The position numbers and the translations under genes are program-made. A stretch of 64,000 nucleotides of DNA from Pedobacter sp. Bi126 (GTDB taxonomy: Bacteria > Bacteroidota > Bacteroidia > Sphingobacteriales > Sphingobacteriaceae). Numbering within the stretch: position 1 is the first letter of the stretch; every line of letters begins with the position of its first letter. The notes under the pieces are model-generated. The model did no database searches and had not been told where the DNA came from. It saw only the letters and a list, made by a program, of their open reading frames with translations. Location: the NCBI RefSeq assembly GCF_918698245.1, contig NZ_CAKKMS010000005.1, forward strand, positions 124,001 through 188,000. The letters run 5' to 3'. Below, piece by piece: positions 54,544 through 63,565 of the stretch.

Positions 54544-55134
54544 ATGAAACCTGATGATTTACAACTATGGCCTGATAGTTTGCTTGTTAGCGATATGCAA
54601 AGCAATGATCGGTCTGCGTTCGAAAAAATTTACAACAGGTATTGGAGCAAGTTATATTTATCAGCCTATTATATTTTACGCAACAGGGAGGCCGCTGAAG
54701 ATATTATACAAGAAATATTTGTGAGCCTTTGGTTAAAACGGGAGTATACCTTAGTCGATAATCTCAATAATTATCTGTTTACTTCAGTTCGTTTTCAGGT
54801 ATTTAAAGCCATTAGAGATGGGAAATTGCGCACCGATTTACTTCATGATACCGACCTTTTGGTGAGTCCGCATAATGCCGAAAATGCTTTTGCTGAAAAA
54901 GAGATCGCGCAACGTTTAGATGAGAGTATTGAGCTGCTGCCTCAAAAATGTAAAGAAATTTTTATCCTGAGCAGAAAAGAGCACCTTAGTGTAAAAGAAA
55001 TAGCCGACCGGTTAAACCTTTCACCAAAAACGGTAGAAAACCAGATTACCATTGCATTACGCCGCCTGCGTACCGACATGGGCGAATTCTTATTTTGGGC
55101 CATTTTATTACTGGCTGGCATTTGGGATAAATAA
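54544..55134 (+). CDS. ECF RNA polymerase sigma factor, FecI-like
   Basis: From the ATG at 54544 the protein has 196 residues (a TTG at 54511 would add 11 hydrophobic residues and is less likely). Region 2 is visible at AFEKIYNRYWSKLY and AAEDIIQEIFVSLW, region 4 at LPQKCKEIFILSRKEHLSVKEIADRLNLSPKTVE. It belongs to the Bacteroidetes family of sigma factors that work with FecR and an STN-domain SusC, both encoded just downstream. Its C-terminus ends with a hydrophobic stretch (FLFWAILLLAGIW). Confidence 0.9.
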   Translation: MKPDDLQLWPDSLLVSDMQSNDRSAFEKIYNRYWSKLYLSAYYILRNREAAEDIIQEIFVSLWLKREYTLVDNLNNYLFTSVRFQVFKAIRDGKLRTDLLHDTDLLVSPHNAENAFAEKEIAQRLDESIELLPQKCKEIFILSRKEHLSVKEIADRLNLSPKTVENQITIALRRLRTDMGEFLFWAILLLAGIWDK

Positions 55135-55293
55135 ATCAGTACTTATTCTCTCCTGCAGATTTCAATCAGATTGTTTACAATCACTTAACTTTGTTTAATT
55201 TTAAATAACTGTTTTATAGCTTGTTATGCGAAATTTAAAATTTCTTTTGGGGGGTATACTTCGTTTTGGGTACATACACCAAACCACAAGCAA

Positions 55294-56439
55294 TTGAAAA
55301 AAACAGAATTAACAAGTTTAACAGAAAAATACATAGCCGGTACTGCCAGTGGAGAAGAGCGTCTTAAATTAGAATCTTGGTACAATAATCAATTGAACCA
55401 AAATACTTTGGCAGGAGAAAAACAGATTGATGAAGAGGAGCAAGTTGAAGTTGGCGAAAAGATTTTTAGTAAGATTAATCAACAAATAGATCAGCAAGAG
55501 AAAAAACGGCCAGGCAGGTATTTTTATCGTTTAGCTGTTGCCGCCTCATTAATTGCCGTTTTAGGATTTGGTTGGTTTATGCTAAGTGAACGTACCAATC
55601 TTAAAAAAATAAATAAATCAGCCAGCTTAATCAAACCCGGCGGTAACAAAGCCTTTTTAACACTTGCCGATGGAACTAAAATTAATTTAGATCAGGCGTT
55701 AAATGGTACAATAGCCAAACAGGAGGGAATTCAGATTACCAAAATAGCTGATGGACAATTGGTTTATACCATGCTGGAAAATAGATCAGTGCTAGCTAAA
55801 CCAGGTTTTAACACCGTCAGTACACCAGCTGGCGGTCAGTATCAGGTTACCCTGCCCGATGGAACCAAAGTTTGGTTAAACGCCCTATCATCATTAAAAT
55901 ACCCTATCGCTTTTACAGGCAAGTATAGAATAGTCGAGCTTACTGGTGAAGGCTATTTTGAAGTAGCTAAGAATAAAAACAAGCCTTTCAAACTTAAAAC
56001 ATCAAAACAGGAAATAAGCGTTTTGGGTACCCATTTTAATGTGAGTGCCTATGCAGATGATGCCGAAATTAAAACAACCCTGGTAGAAGGTGGGGTAGCC
56101 GTTAAAAACTTTAATCCACAGGCCACAGGTTTGCTAAAACCAGGGCAACAGGCTGTTTTTCACGGTACAGGTTTCAAAGTGAGCAATGTTGATGTAGAAG
56201 AATATATCGCCTGGAAAAATGGCTTTTTTATGTTCAATAATGAAGGAATTAAAGAAGCTATGCAAAAATTGGCCAGGTGGTACGACGTTGATATCGAATA
56301 TGTTGGTGATTTTGAAGGGATTTATTTCGGAGGATCTTTTTCCAAACACAACAACCTGCAGGAAACCTTAAAAATATTAGAATCTACTGATAAGTTTAAA
56401 TTTAAAATAGAAGGAAGGAGGATTAAAATTTTAAAATAA
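55294..56439 (+). CDS. FecR family anti-sigma factor
   Basis: The 381-residue protein starts at a TTG, since no ATG is in frame before conserved sequence. The cytoplasmic N-terminal part binds sigma, a single membrane segment lies at about 82-104 (YRLAVAASLIAVLGFGW), then the FecR domain (STPAGGQYQVTLPDGTKVWLN...LGTHFNVSAY) and a DUF4974 end (FNNEGIKEAMQKLARWYDVDI). It holds the sigma factor inactive until the STN domain of the SusC receptor signals substrate. It is 159 bases after the sigma gene and is followed by a strong stem-loop. Confidence 0.92.
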   Translation: MKKTELTSLTEKYIAGTASGEERLKLESWYNNQLNQNTLAGEKQIDEEEQVEVGEKIFSKINQQIDQQEKKRPGRYFYRLAVAASLIAVLGFGWFMLSERTNLKKINKSASLIKPGGNKAFLTLADGTKINLDQALNGTIAKQEGIQITKIADGQLVYTMLENRSVLAKPGFNTVSTPAGGQYQVTLPDGTKVWLNALSSLKYPIAFTGKYRIVELTGEGYFEVAKNKNKPFKLKTSKQEISVLGTHFNVSAYADDAEIKTTLVEGGVAVKNFNPQATGLLKPGQQAVFHGTGFKVSNVDVEEYIAWKNGFFMFNNEGIKEAMQKLARWYDVDIEYVGDFEGIYFGGSFSKHNNLQETLKILESTDKFKFKIEGRRIKILK

Positions 56440-56446
56440 CACCTGA

Positions 56447-56511
56447 AATTTTAATCTAAAAAACGGATTTCGAGTGCAATCGAAACCCGTTTAAAGTTTT
56501 AGATTAAAATT
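56447..56511 (+). terminator. Long stem-loop after fecR
   Basis: Perfect outer arms of 15 bp (AATTTTAATCTAAAA and its complement at 56497-56511) enclose an inner 13-bp stem (AAACGG...CCGTTT, one mismatch). It separates sigma/anti-sigma from susCD and probably reduces read-through. Confidence 0.75.
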
Positions 56512-56600
56512 GTCCCAACAAATAACCAAATAGTTAAAACATTGTAAATGTAATAGCAACTGCTATAGGCATTTAACTCAACCTAAAACCTAACAAATGT

Positions 56601-59600
56601 ATGAAAATTTACGATTTTAATTTATATGGTACAAGCCGTATAAAGAATAAAATTCTGTTATCTATGAAGCTAACCATCTTATTGCTTTTTGTAGCCTTTT
56701 TACACGTTAATGCGGGCAGTTTTGCGCAAAAGAATATTACGCTTAACGAAAAAAATGCGTCTTTGCAAAAAGTGCTTAAAGCAATAAAAAATCAAAGTGG
56801 CTATAATGTATTTTTTATCCAGAGCGATTTAAAAAAGGCAAATACAGTAAGTATTGATATAAAAGATATGCCCCTGGCCGAAGCTTTAAACCAATGTTTT
56901 AAAAATCAGCCCCTAACTTATTCCATCCAGGCCAATACCATTGTGGTTAAAGAGCGGCCTGCAAACATTGTTCCTGCCAATAAGCCAGAACAAAGCGCAC
57001 CTGTAAACAAGGTTATCGATGTGATTGGTACTATTTTAGACGAAATTGGCAAAGGCATACCTGGCGCCAGCATTAAAGTAAAAGGAAAAGAGCAAGGTAC
57101 GATGAGCGATGAAGGCGGAAACTTTAAACTGACTGGTGTGGCCGATGATGCCATTTTAATAATCTCTTATTTAGGTTATCAAACCAAAGAGGTAAAAGCA
57201 TCAGCAACAGTAAAAGTTACTTTGGTAGCGCAAAGCAACGATTTAAATGAGGTGGTAGTTGTGGCTTATGGTACACAGAAAAAATCGAGCTTGACCGGAG
57301 CTATTGCAACCATTACCCCTAAACAATTAAAAGAACGACCTGTAACCTCAATACAAAATGCCTTACAAGGTATTTCTCCAGGCTTAACCATTTTGCAACG
57401 CCCTGGTGATGTAAGTGCAAGCGCAACAGGAGGTACTGCTGTTAATATTAGGGGCAGAAGCAGCCTAGCAGGGGCAGGTACTCCACTATATATTATTGAT
57501 GGTATTCCGGCCAGCTCGCAAGAATTCGCCACACTTAATCCAAATGATATTTCGGGCATGTCAGTACTAAAAGATGCATCTTCTGCAGCTTTATATGGCT
57601 CGAGAGCGGCTAACGGTGTAATTATGGTAACCACAAAACGTGGTGGTGGAGAAAAAGCAACCATCGAGTTCAATGCCAATTACGGCTGGCAATCGCCCAC
57701 TCGTATCGCGAAGTATTTAGGATCAGTAGATTATGCAACACTTTACAACGAGGCACTCACCAATGTTGGCCGTAGCCCAATGTACACGCCAGCTCAGATA
57801 GAGTTGTACAGAAATGGTTCTCAGCCAGATTTATATCCGAATACAGATTGGTATAAAGAAGTTTTAAGACCTAGTGCACCACAGGCCGATGTGAATTTAA
57901 ACATCAATGCACCCGGTAAAATAACCAGTAGTTATTTGGGTTTAAATTATTTAACTCAAGAATCGTTAATTCCGAATAAAGACCAGGACCGTTTTAATGC
58001 AAAACTAAATACCGAAACCAAGGTTATCGAGAATATACTAAAGATAGGTACCAATATCTCTTTCATTAACCAGGCTTTTGATCGTTTGGGTAATTTATCA
58101 TGGACAGAGTTAAACCGTTCTCTACCAACTACTGTTTTCCGCCAGAGCAATGGCCAATGGGGCTCGGTAAACAATGGTACTGTAGCCAGTAGCTCAATTC
58201 CATATCGTAACCAGGCCCGCATGATAGCCGAATCGTCGAAAGGCAGTAACCGGAACAATTTGCTGCAAACCGCTGCAAATGCTACGTTAACACCTTTAAA
58301 AGGTTTATCAATAAATGGATTGGTTTCGTTAAAGTTTACCAACAACAACAGCACGGCCTTTAACAATACCATGACACCGATTAATAACTTTTTAACCGGT
58401 AATCCTATTGCACTGCCTGCCGGGCAAGGCACACAGAATGATTTAAGAGAGTACTGGTCTAAAAGAAAAGAATTGTTAATACAAGGTACAGCAGATTACG
58501 AGCGTACATTTGGTAAACATTATGGTAAGCTAACTGTGGGTGCATCGCAAGAAAGCAATGTACTTAGAAGCGCATTTCTTGGTAGAAGAAACTTCCCTAA
58601 TAACGATTTAAGTACCATTATCAATGGTTCTGGTAATGGAGAAGATATTTTATCAGATAACAATGGAGATGATATTATTGGCGGAGTTTTTGGCTTAGCC
58701 AACAGAACTGCTGCAGAAGAGTGGTCAATGCGATCGATGTTTGGCCGTTTTAACTATGCTTTTAACGATAAGTACCTGTTAGAGGTTAATGCCCGTATCG
58801 ATTATTCTTCACGTTTCCGCGAAGATGTACGTAGAGCCTTCTTCCCATCGTTTTCTGCAGGATGGGTAGTTTCTAAAGAAGACTTTATGAAAAATATCAG
58901 CTGGGTTGATAATTTAAAAATCCGTGGTTCTTATGGTTCGTTAGGTAATCAGGATGTGGTTTCTGTAGGTAACTATTTTAACAGATTAAACGCTGGCTTT
59001 CAGTATAGTTTTGAAGGTACAGCACAAGATGGAATCTGGCAGGCTGATGGATCATGGCCAACCACTACCTGGGAAAAAGTATACATGACCGATTTTGGTG
59101 TAGACATGACTTTGTTAAAAGGTAAACTAGACATTACCGTAGATTACTACATTAAGGATACCAAAGATTTGTTATTACGTAATGCAGCCCTTAGAACCTA
59201 TCCGTTAACGGTGCCTTTTACCAATTCGGCAAGTACCCGCAATACTGGTGTAGAGTTAGCCATAAACCATAACAACAGAATCGGAAAAGATTTTACTTTT
59301 AGCATCGGTGGTAACTTATCGTTGATCAAAAGCAAAATCACCAAAATTGGAGACAATAATAACGATCGATTTGATGGTCAGTATATCCAAAGGGTTGGCG
59401 AATCACTTGGGTCTTTTTACGGTTATATTGCTGACGGTCTTTTTGTTAGCAATGAAGAGGTTGCTTCGCATGCTTTTCAGGATGCACGTACCAGAGCCGG
59501 AGATATTAAATACAGAGATATTAATGGTGATAATGTAATTAATGCTGCCGACCGTACCATCATTGGTAACGATGTGCCTTTTGTAAACTATGGCTTTAAT

Positions 59601-60065
59601 TTAAGCGCAGCTTATAAAGGTTTCGATTTTAATATTCTTACCTATGGTGTAGCCAAAGTAAAAACCTATTTAGGCCAGGAAGCTTCAGCACCCTTCTTTA
59701 ACGGCGCAAATGCAAAGGTACAGTTATTAAACCGCTGGACACAAGAAAACCCTGATCCAAATGCCGATTTCCCGAGAACATTATTAACCGCAAATGCCGG
59801 ACATAATATCGATCAACTTTCGTCATTCTATCTGTTTAGCGGTTCTTATTTCAGGGTAAGAGGTATCACTTTAGGCTATACTTTACCTCAAAACGCAGTG
59901 AAAAAAATCGGCTTGTCTAAACTAAGAATTTATGGCACAACCAATAATCCTTTCACTATTATGGCTGATAAGCGTTTGGGAGATTACGATCCTGAGTCTG
60001 CTTCGGGCCGCGGAGGTTACCCGGGTATTAAAACATGGTCGTTTGGTTTAAGTGCAGGATTATAA
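56601..60065 (+). CDS. SusC/RagA TonB-dependent transporter with STN domain
   Basis: The 1154-residue protein has a signal segment (about 22-43, ending SFAQK), an STN domain (about 45-115, LQKVLKAIKNQSGYNVFFI), a carboxypeptidase regulatory-like domain (about 135-215), a plug with NEVVVVAYGTQKKSSLTG and SVLKDASSAALYGSRAANGV, and a barrel to the end (FGLSAGL). The STN domain is the signalling module that talks to FecR, which fits its place after the sigma/FecR pair. A TAACCAAATA motif is 70 bases upstream (56523-56532). The ligand is unknown and no enzymes follow. Confidence 0.93.
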   Translation: MKIYDFNLYGTSRIKNKILLSMKLTILLLFVAFLHVNAGSFAQKNITLNEKNASLQKVLKAIKNQSGYNVFFIQSDLKKANTVSIDIKDMPLAEALNQCFKNQPLTYSIQANTIVVKERPANIVPANKPEQSAPVNKVIDVIGTILDEIGKGIPGASIKVKGKEQGTMSDEGGNFKLTGVADDAILIISYLGYQTKEVKASATVKVTLVAQSNDLNEVVVVAYGTQKKSSLTGAIATITPKQLKERPVTSIQNALQGISPGLTILQRPGDVSASATGGTAVNIRGRSSLAGAGTPLYIIDGIPASSQEFATLNPNDISGMSVLKDASSAALYGSRAANGVIMVTTKRGGGEKATIEFNANYGWQSPTRIAKYLGSVDYATLYNEALTNVGRSPMYTPAQIELYRNGSQPDLYPNTDWYKEVLRPSAPQADVNLNINAPGKITSSYLGLNYLTQESLIPNKDQDRFNAKLNTETKVIENILKIGTNISFINQAFDRLGNLSWTELNRSLPTTVFRQSNGQWGSVNNGTVASSSIPYRNQARMIAESSKGSNRNNLLQTAANATLTPLKGLSINGLVSLKFTNNNSTAFNNTMTPINNFLTGNPIALPAGQGTQNDLREYWSKRKELLIQGTADYERTFGKHYGKLTVGASQESNVLRSAFLGRRNFPNNDLSTIINGSGNGEDILSDNNGDDIIGGVFGLANRTAAEEWSMRSMFGRFNYAFNDKYLLEVNARIDYSSRFREDVRRAFFPSFSAGWVVSKEDFMKNISWVDNLKIRGSYGSLGNQDVVSVGNYFNRLNAGFQYSFEGTAQDGIWQADGSWPTTTWEKVYMTDFGVDMTLLKGKLDITVDYYIKDTKDLLLRNAALRTYPLTVPFTNSASTRNTGVELAINHNNRIGKDFTFSIGGNLSLIKSKITKIGDNNNDRFDGQYIQRVGESLGSFYGYIADGLFVSNEEVASHAFQDARTRAGDIKYRDINGDNVINAADRTIIGNDVPFVNYGFNLSAAYKGFDFNILTYGVAKVKTYLGQEASAPFFNGANAKVQLLNRWTQENPDPNADFPRTLLTANAGHNIDQLSSFYLFSGSYFRVRGITLGYTLPQNAVKKIGLSKLRIYGTTNNPFTIMADKRLGDYDPESASGRGGYPGIKTWSFGLSAGL

Positions 60066-60077
60066 AAGATTTTAAAA

Positions 60078-61730
60078 ATGAAAAAGATATATATAATTAC
60101 AAGTGTACTCTTATTAAGTGTTATTGTTTCTTGTAAGAAAGACTTTTTAGAAAGACCACCTTTGAACCAGGTGTCGGAAGCTACCTTTTGGAAGAACGCC
60201 AATGATGTTTACTTAGCCGTTAACGGTGTATACAGTCAGTTACCCGGTGATGATATGGTTTATGATGATGCAGCTGCAGACAATGCCCATGCACAGTATC
60301 CCTGGGAGGGTTCGGCCACAGATGTATCATCGGGTAATGTAAACTCTACTTTAGATGCAGGTTGGGATTTTACAGCAATTGGCCGTGCCAATTATTTTTT
60401 AGATAACGCTGATAAAGTGACCGGCATGGATAAAACATTACTAGACCGATATAAGGCCGAGGTACGTTTTATTAGAGCAAATGCTTATTTCTGGTTAATT
60501 TGCAAGTTTGGTGACGTGCCATTATCGACTAAAACAGTTGAGCTTGGCAGAGAAAATATACCAAGAACACCAAAAGCAGAAGTATTAAAATTTGTGGTAG
60601 ACGAGTTAGATGCCATCGCTAAAATTTTACCACAAAGTTATGCTGGAGGTAAGCCAAACGAAAAAGGTCGCATTACGAAAGGAGCAGCATTGGCTTTAAA
60701 AGCACGTGCCCACTTGTACGAAGGCCAGTGGCAATTAGCTGCTGACGCGGCAAGCCAGGTAATGACATTGGGTTACGATTTATTTAAAGTAACAGCCGAA
60801 GATGCCCTAAATGCCAAAGATAATTATAGCGCATGGGTCGATTTTGCAAATGCCGATGATGAGAAAAAATTCCGTGTAGGCCTCCGTAGTTATGAAGCTT
60901 TGTTTTACCAGGCAAATGAAGGCAATGTAGAAGTAATATTAGATAGACAGCGAATCCCGCAACAAGATGCTAATTTCTTAAATACCTTGTTGCCTTCGGG
61001 CGATCTGGGTGGTTGGGGCTCTATAGCACCAACACAAGAACTGGTAAACAGCTATCTAAGTTATAAAACAGGCGATTTAATTACACCGCCATCGCCAGCA
61101 CAAAGAACTGCTTGGTATAAAGCGAAAGATCCGGCATTTAAAAATGAATTTAAAAACAGAGACCCGCGTTTTTACGCCAGTATTTTATTTGATGGAAACC
61201 CATGGAATGCCATCGAAGATGATTATTCATTTAAATGGACTGAAGGTGCAGGTAACACCTCCCTAACTGGTTACAGTGTGCGTAAAATGGTCGATCCTAA
61301 AATTTATAGAGATCAGATTGATAACCATGCCAACAATATTTTAATCCGTTATGCTGAGGTTTTATTAACCTATGCCGAAGCTAAGAACGAATTAACTGGT
61401 CCTGATGCAAGTGTATACGATGCTTTGGATAAAATCAGAACGCGTGCGGGTATGCCTGTAGTTGATCGGACTAAATATGCCACGCAGGAGACCTTAAGAT
61501 CATTGATCAGAAACGAAAGACGTGTTGAATTGGCAATAGAAGGACAACGTTATATGGATGTCAGAAGATGGAAAATTGCTCCACAGGTAATGAAACCGAT
61601 ATACAGCATTGCTGATGCCGCAAAACCAATTCAAGAAAGAACCTGGACTGATAAATTATACTTAATGCCAATCCCGCAGGCACAGATAGATCTCTCTAAA
61701 GGGGTTTTAAAGCAAAACAGCGGATATTAG
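60078..61730 (+). CDS. SusD/RagB family outer-membrane lipoprotein
   Basis: The 550-residue protein has a lipoprotein leader with Cys at VIVSCKKDFL and the normal SusD length. Helical TPR-like repeats, KAEVRFIRANAYFWLICKFGDVPL and ERRVELAIEGQRYMDVRRWK are conserved. It is the partner of the SusC 12 bases upstream and ends the operon before a terminator. Confidence 0.93.
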   Translation: MKKIYIITSVLLLSVIVSCKKDFLERPPLNQVSEATFWKNANDVYLAVNGVYSQLPGDDMVYDDAAADNAHAQYPWEGSATDVSSGNVNSTLDAGWDFTAIGRANYFLDNADKVTGMDKTLLDRYKAEVRFIRANAYFWLICKFGDVPLSTKTVELGRENIPRTPKAEVLKFVVDELDAIAKILPQSYAGGKPNEKGRITKGAALALKARAHLYEGQWQLAADAASQVMTLGYDLFKVTAEDALNAKDNYSAWVDFANADDEKKFRVGLRSYEALFYQANEGNVEVILDRQRIPQQDANFLNTLLPSGDLGGWGSIAPTQELVNSYLSYKTGDLITPPSPAQRTAWYKAKDPAFKNEFKNRDPRFYASILFDGNPWNAIEDDYSFKWTEGAGNTSLTGYSVRKMVDPKIYRDQIDNHANNILIRYAEVLLTYAEAKNELTGPDASVYDALDKIRTRAGMPVVDRTKYATQETLRSLIRNERRVELAIEGQRYMDVRRWKIAPQVMKPIYSIADAAKPIQERTWTDKLYLMPIPQAQIDLSKGVLKQNSGY

Positions 61731-61764
61731 AAAATACACAACACACAATGAATAAATAATGATT

Positions 61765-61797
61765 AAGAGGGTGTCCAAAAAGTTTGGATACCCTCTT
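61765..61797 (+). terminator. Terminator of the susCD operon
   Basis: Arms AAGAGGGTGTCCAAA and TTTGGATACCCTCTT (one G-T pair) leave a three-base loop, 35 bases after the susD stop. The sequence also resembles IS-end inverted repeats, but no transposase is near. Confidence 0.85.
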
Positions 61798-61810
61798 TAA
61801 ATTAGATTTT

Positions 61811-62431
61811 ATGGCACTAACAATAGATTTAAAAGGGAAAATAGCTTTGGTAACTGGTGTTACTTCGGGTATTGGGTTGGGGATTGCCAAAATGATGGCC
61901 AAAGCGGGCTGTACCGTGATAGGTTGTGCAGAACAAAGTGAAACGAGTGATGTTGCCCAACGGTTTTTAGCAGAAATGGAGTCTTTTGATGTACTTACAG
62001 ACTATTTTAAAGCTGATATGGTGGTAACTGACGATATTGATGGTCTTGTATCAGATATCACCGGTGACTATGGACGATTGGATATTTTGGTTTCCAACGT
62101 TGGTCAGGATGTAATTACAGGTTTAGAAAATACTACCGAAAAAGACTGGCAGTTTAATTTGGATTTAAACCTTTCTGCGCATTGGCGTTTGGCCAAACGC
62201 TGCAAGTCGTTACTAGATGGAAATAATGGGATAATTATCGTAATGGCATCAAACCATGCTTTTGCCAGTATCTCCGGCTGTACGCCTTATAACATTGCCA
62301 AAACTACATTGACGGGTTTGGTGAGAAGTTTGGCTATAGAATCGGGCCCCGGTATTAGAACAATAGGTATTGCACCGGGCTTTATTGATACGTCGGGTAA
62401 TCAGCAATGGTTTAATTCATTTATAAGATAG
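61811..62431 (+). pseudogene. Short-chain dehydrogenase, probably 3'-truncated
   Basis: From the ATG at 61811 the protein has 206 residues: VTGVTSGIG cofactor motif, VSNVGQD in place of NNAG, and an intact Y-N-I-A-K active site (catalytic Tyr and Lys). It stops at GFIDTSGNQQWFNSFIR. Full SDRs of this kind continue about 40 residues with a fold-closing ITG...DGG segment, and no frame downstream encodes it. The end was therefore probably lost by deletion or insertion. The SDR could still be expressed, but stability is doubtful. Confidence 0.65.
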
Positions 62432-62724
62432 GGGTAATTTTTTAACACTAAGATGGGTATCTGGAATCCAGATGTGCTTTATAAAGCAGGTTTAATTTTA
62501 GGGAAAGATGCCCGCTGGCATGTGAATGGTGAAAATTCTTGTTTATCGATATCAAAGGCAAACTACTCGGTACCTGTAATCCGAGAAATGGTAAGTGGTA
62601 ACCCAAAAATATCGGCAATGCCTGGTATGTCATTGGTCATTCTTGTTTGGTCATTGGTTTTTTTTAGTTAAAGGTTAACTTGAAACTGGAATCGGACTCC
62701 CGGCTAAAGACTTCGGACTAAGTG
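62432..62724. other. Intergenic region after the short SDR
   Basis: No gene is recognised. A 72-codon frame on + (62453-62671) has no family features and ends in a stretch built on a repeated TCATTGGTCATT. The region holds a perfect palindrome ATCTGG-AAT-CCAGAT at 62459-62473. Confidence 0.5.
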
Positions 62725-63303
62725 CTACTTCACCCGTACATTTTCTTCAGCTAACCTAACCGTTTCATTAATCCTTGTTGCTCTTGTTTCTGTTCTTTTG
62801 GCTTCTGATATCCATTTTAATATGGCTTTTTTTGAAGAACGGGGAAATTTATCCCAATGTGCTTGTGCTGATTTGTTGGCTTCAAATTCTTTTTTTAAAT
62901 CATCGGGTACAATCAGATTTTCCACATCGTTCAGGGCATCCCACATGCCATTGGCTTTAGCTATTTCGATCGACTGTAGTCCCGCATGGCTCATCAATCC
63001 TTGCGCTATCATGTGTAAAGCCTTATTCTTGTTAATTGCGCTCCAATTGCTTTTAGGTTTCCTTTTGGAGAAAAATTGATAGCGGCTTTCTTCATCACGT
63101 TTCATTGTTAAACTATCAATCCAACCATAACAGAGGGCTTCATCAACTGCGTTGCTATGTGGTAAACTATTTGCTGATGCATCTTTTTTATAGATAATTA
63201 ACCAAACAGATACTTCTTTTTCATGGTTTTCGGCGAGCCATTGGCGCCAATCGGCCTGGGTTTTGGCATAAAAAGCTTTAACGCCGTTTTTTATTTCTTC
63301 CAT
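62725..63303 (-). CDS. YdeI/OmpD-associated family protein
   Basis: The 192-residue protein matches the YdeI family: VWLIIYKKD, AVDEALCYGWIDSL near 50-63, FFSKRKPKSNWSAINKNKA, and a helical C-terminal part with HWDKFPRSSKKAILKWISEAKR. It is cytoplasmic and has been linked in enterobacteria to stress or peptide resistance, without a known reaction. It is a single gene between the short SDR and the M23 peptidase. Confidence 0.88.
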   Translation of the reverse strand: MEEIKNGVKAFYAKTQADWRQWLAENHEKEVSVWLIIYKKDASANSLPHSNAVDEALCYGWIDSLTMKRDEESRYQFFSKRKPKSNWSAINKNKALHMIAQGLMSHAGLQSIEIAKANGMWDALNDVENLIVPDDLKKEFEANKSAQAHWDKFPRSSKKAILKWISEAKRTETRATRINETVRLAEENVRVK

Positions 63304-63565
63304 AAAAATATAGTATCGTTTTTTTGATGTTTAATCTTATCAAGGCAATTAATTTACCATTAATGTAATTGTTTTAATCGAGATTTATGGTGGTTAATCA
63401 ATCTTTAATGAATATATGAATAGCTTATCTGCGCTCAACCCTAACTGTTTTATACCTGCGAGCTTTAGTTCTAATCGTTTTGTTGCTAAGATTAAATTAG
63501 GTAAATGCTTATTTGCTGCGGAAAATCCCTTTGGCAAAAAAATACAGGTAACTGTATATGTCAAA

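Noticed and set aside
57956..58432. 158-codon frame on - inside the second susC
   Set aside because: Antisense of conserved SusC plug and barrel sequence.
61765..61797. Insertion-sequence end (GGGTGTCCAAA resembles IS terminal repeats)
   Set aside because: No transposase or second end is near, and the position, stem and short loop fit a terminator better.
62453..62671. 72-codon frame on + as the lost C-terminus of the SDR
   Set aside because: It shows none of the residues expected in the SDR C-terminal segment and ends in a simple repeated string.
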